Below, piece after piece: positions 30,700 through 31,474 of a stretch of DNA of 31,474 nt. Both the position numbers and the translations under genes were made by a program. Positions within the stretch are counted from its first letter, which is position 1; each line of letters begins with the position of its first letter. A model generated the notes under the pieces. It ran no database searches. It was not told the origin of the DNA and saw nothing but the letters and a program-made list of their open reading frames with translations. The DNA comes from UBA8752 sp965659115. GTDB taxonomy: Bacteria; Bacteroidota; Bacteroidia; Flavobacteriales_D; Sanyastnellaceae. The DNA lies in assembly GCA_965659115.1 (NCBI GenBank), contig CBFHUP010000027.1, forward strand, positions 1-31,474, written 5' to 3'.

Positions 30700-31474
30700 T
30701 CAATCCTCTCTCACTGCCCCAAGGGCCTCCTCGATCCATTTGAATGTCGAAAGAACTTCTGATTTTCCTGCCCGCACCACAACGTCGTGTTCGAAGTGCG
30801 CACTGGGCAAACCGTCTGCAGTAGCTATTGTCCAACCATCGCTCTCTTGCACCACTTGCTTCTTCCCAAGGTTGATCATGGGCTCGATGGCAAGTACCAT
30901 GCCTTCTACGAGTTTGATGCCGTTTCCAGGCCTCCCGTAGTTGGGCACTTCTGGCGGTTCGTGCAGGTTGGAACCTACACCGTGACCGACCAACTCCCTG
31001 ACAACGCCATAGCCTGAGGCCTCAGCGTGTTCTTGAACAGCCCAGCCGATGTCACCGATGCGGTTGCCCGCAATCGCTTCTTCAACGGCATCCTCAAGGC
31101 ACTCTTGCGTCACCTTTAGCAGGCGGCGCACTTCGGGTCTGACCTCGCCCACCATAAAGGTGTATGCGCTGTCGCCGTAGTATCCTTCCTTGAGCACCCC
31201 ACAATCGACGGACACGATGTCCCCCTCTTGCAGTGGATCGTCATTGGGAATTCCATGAACCACGTGGTGGTTCACAGAGGTGCAGAGCGTAGCTGGAAAT
31301 CCATTGTATCCTTTGAACCCCGGCTCAGCGCCGTGATCCCGAATAAAGGACTCTGCTACCTGATCCAGTTCCGCGGTGGTGACACCGGGTTGGATCAGCT
31401 TGGCCACTTCGGCCAAGGTTCTTCCGACAAGTAAAGAACTCGTTCGGAGCAACTCGATTTCGGATTCGGTTCGA
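30700..31474 (-). CDS. map: Type I methionine aminopeptidase, 5' end missing at right edge
   Basis: This metal-dependent enzyme removes the initiator methionine from new proteins at the ribosome. The reading frame continues upstream through RTESEIELLRTSSLLVGRTL to the window edge, so the start lies outside; the internal TTG at 31452 is not the start. The active-site motifs are complete: HHVVHGIPND (substrate-binding His), VDCGV and YGDSAYTF (metal Asp residues), LVGHGVGSNLHEPPEVPNYG (metal His), MVLAIEPMI (metal Glu) and SAHFEHDVVV (metal Glu). Few N-terminal residues are missing, judging by the family length. In Bacteroidota it usually follows secY, which should lie just beyond the edge. Confidence 0.96.
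   Translation of the reverse strand, partial: RTESEIELLRTSSLLVGRTLAEVAKLIQPGVTTAELDQVAESFIRDHGAEPGFKGYNGFPATLCTSVNHHVVHGIPNDDPLQEGDIVSVDCGVLKEGYYGDSAYTFMVGEVRPEVRRLLKVTQECLEDAVEEAIAGNRIGDIGWAVQEHAEASGYGVVRELVGHGVGSNLHEPPEVPNYGRPGNGIKLVEGMVLAIEPMINLGKKQVVQESDGWTIATADGLPSAHFEHDVVVRAGKSEVLSTFKWIEEALGAVRED

Noticed and set aside
1..31474. Mobile elements, phage genes, tRNA or rRNA genes
   Set aside because: No transposase, integrase, terminal inverted repeats, tRNA cloverleaf or rRNA sequence was recognised on either strand. The genes are contiguous chromosomal housekeeping and envelope genes.

Overview
The window comes from a GC-rich member of the Bacteroidota, most likely of the order Flavobacteriales. 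The evidence is convergent. There are type IX secretion (T9SS) cargo of both sorting types, a PorP/SprF-family protein, and an OmpA lipoprotein with PorE-like domain order. Several lipoproteins are typical of the phylum. The gene order map-infA-rpmJ-rpsM-rpsK-rpsD-rpoA-rplQ followed by carA-eno is one I associate with flavobacteria. One promoter carries a clear Bacteroidota TAnnTTTG -7 element. G+C is well above half by eye, which is high for Flavobacteriales. I do not name a genus. No rRNA, tRNA, CRISPR array, transposase, integrase or phage gene was seen, and no gap between genes exceeds 300 bases.

Layout. 1-700 (-) is the start of prolyl-tRNA synthetase, cut by the left edge. 826-3572 (+) is a translationally coupled pair: a Gly/Tyr-rich lipoprotein and a FadL/PorV-like outer-membrane barrel. 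3627-5533 (-) is a coupled pair: NIF3 and a COG1579-type coiled-coil protein whose zinc ribbon has lost every cysteine. 5595-8648 (+) holds two lipid A genes (lpxK and lpxH) with a TlpA-like thioredoxin lipoprotein between them. 8714-11794 (-) is a large Asp-box beta-propeller exoprotein with a T9SS type A sorting domain. 11916-13618 (-) is lipoyl synthase overlapping an outer-membrane-like protein. 13641-16442 carries an OsmC protein (+), a tiny Cys-containing lipoprotein (-), a GWxTD lipoprotein (+) and an RlmB-like methyltransferase (+).

16443-24379 (+) is the most distinctive block. A promoter in an AT-rich gap leads into three tightly spaced genes: a 1622-residue HYR-like repeat exoprotein with a gliding-motility (CHU_C, T9SS type B) C-terminus, a PorP/SprF-family protein, and a TPR/PD40/CRD/OmpA lipoprotein. 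Together they look like a dedicated secretion and surface-anchoring cassette. The repeat protein holds three copies of an alternating two-domain unit, and it has a separate domain inserted inside another repeat. A near-perfect bidirectional terminator closes the block.

24493-31474 (-) is housekeeping: eno, carA, then the distal part of the ribosomal protein operon. Its rplQ product carries a roughly 130-residue basic-then-acidic tail encoded by an 18-bp tandem repeat. The methionine aminopeptidase gene is cut by the right edge.
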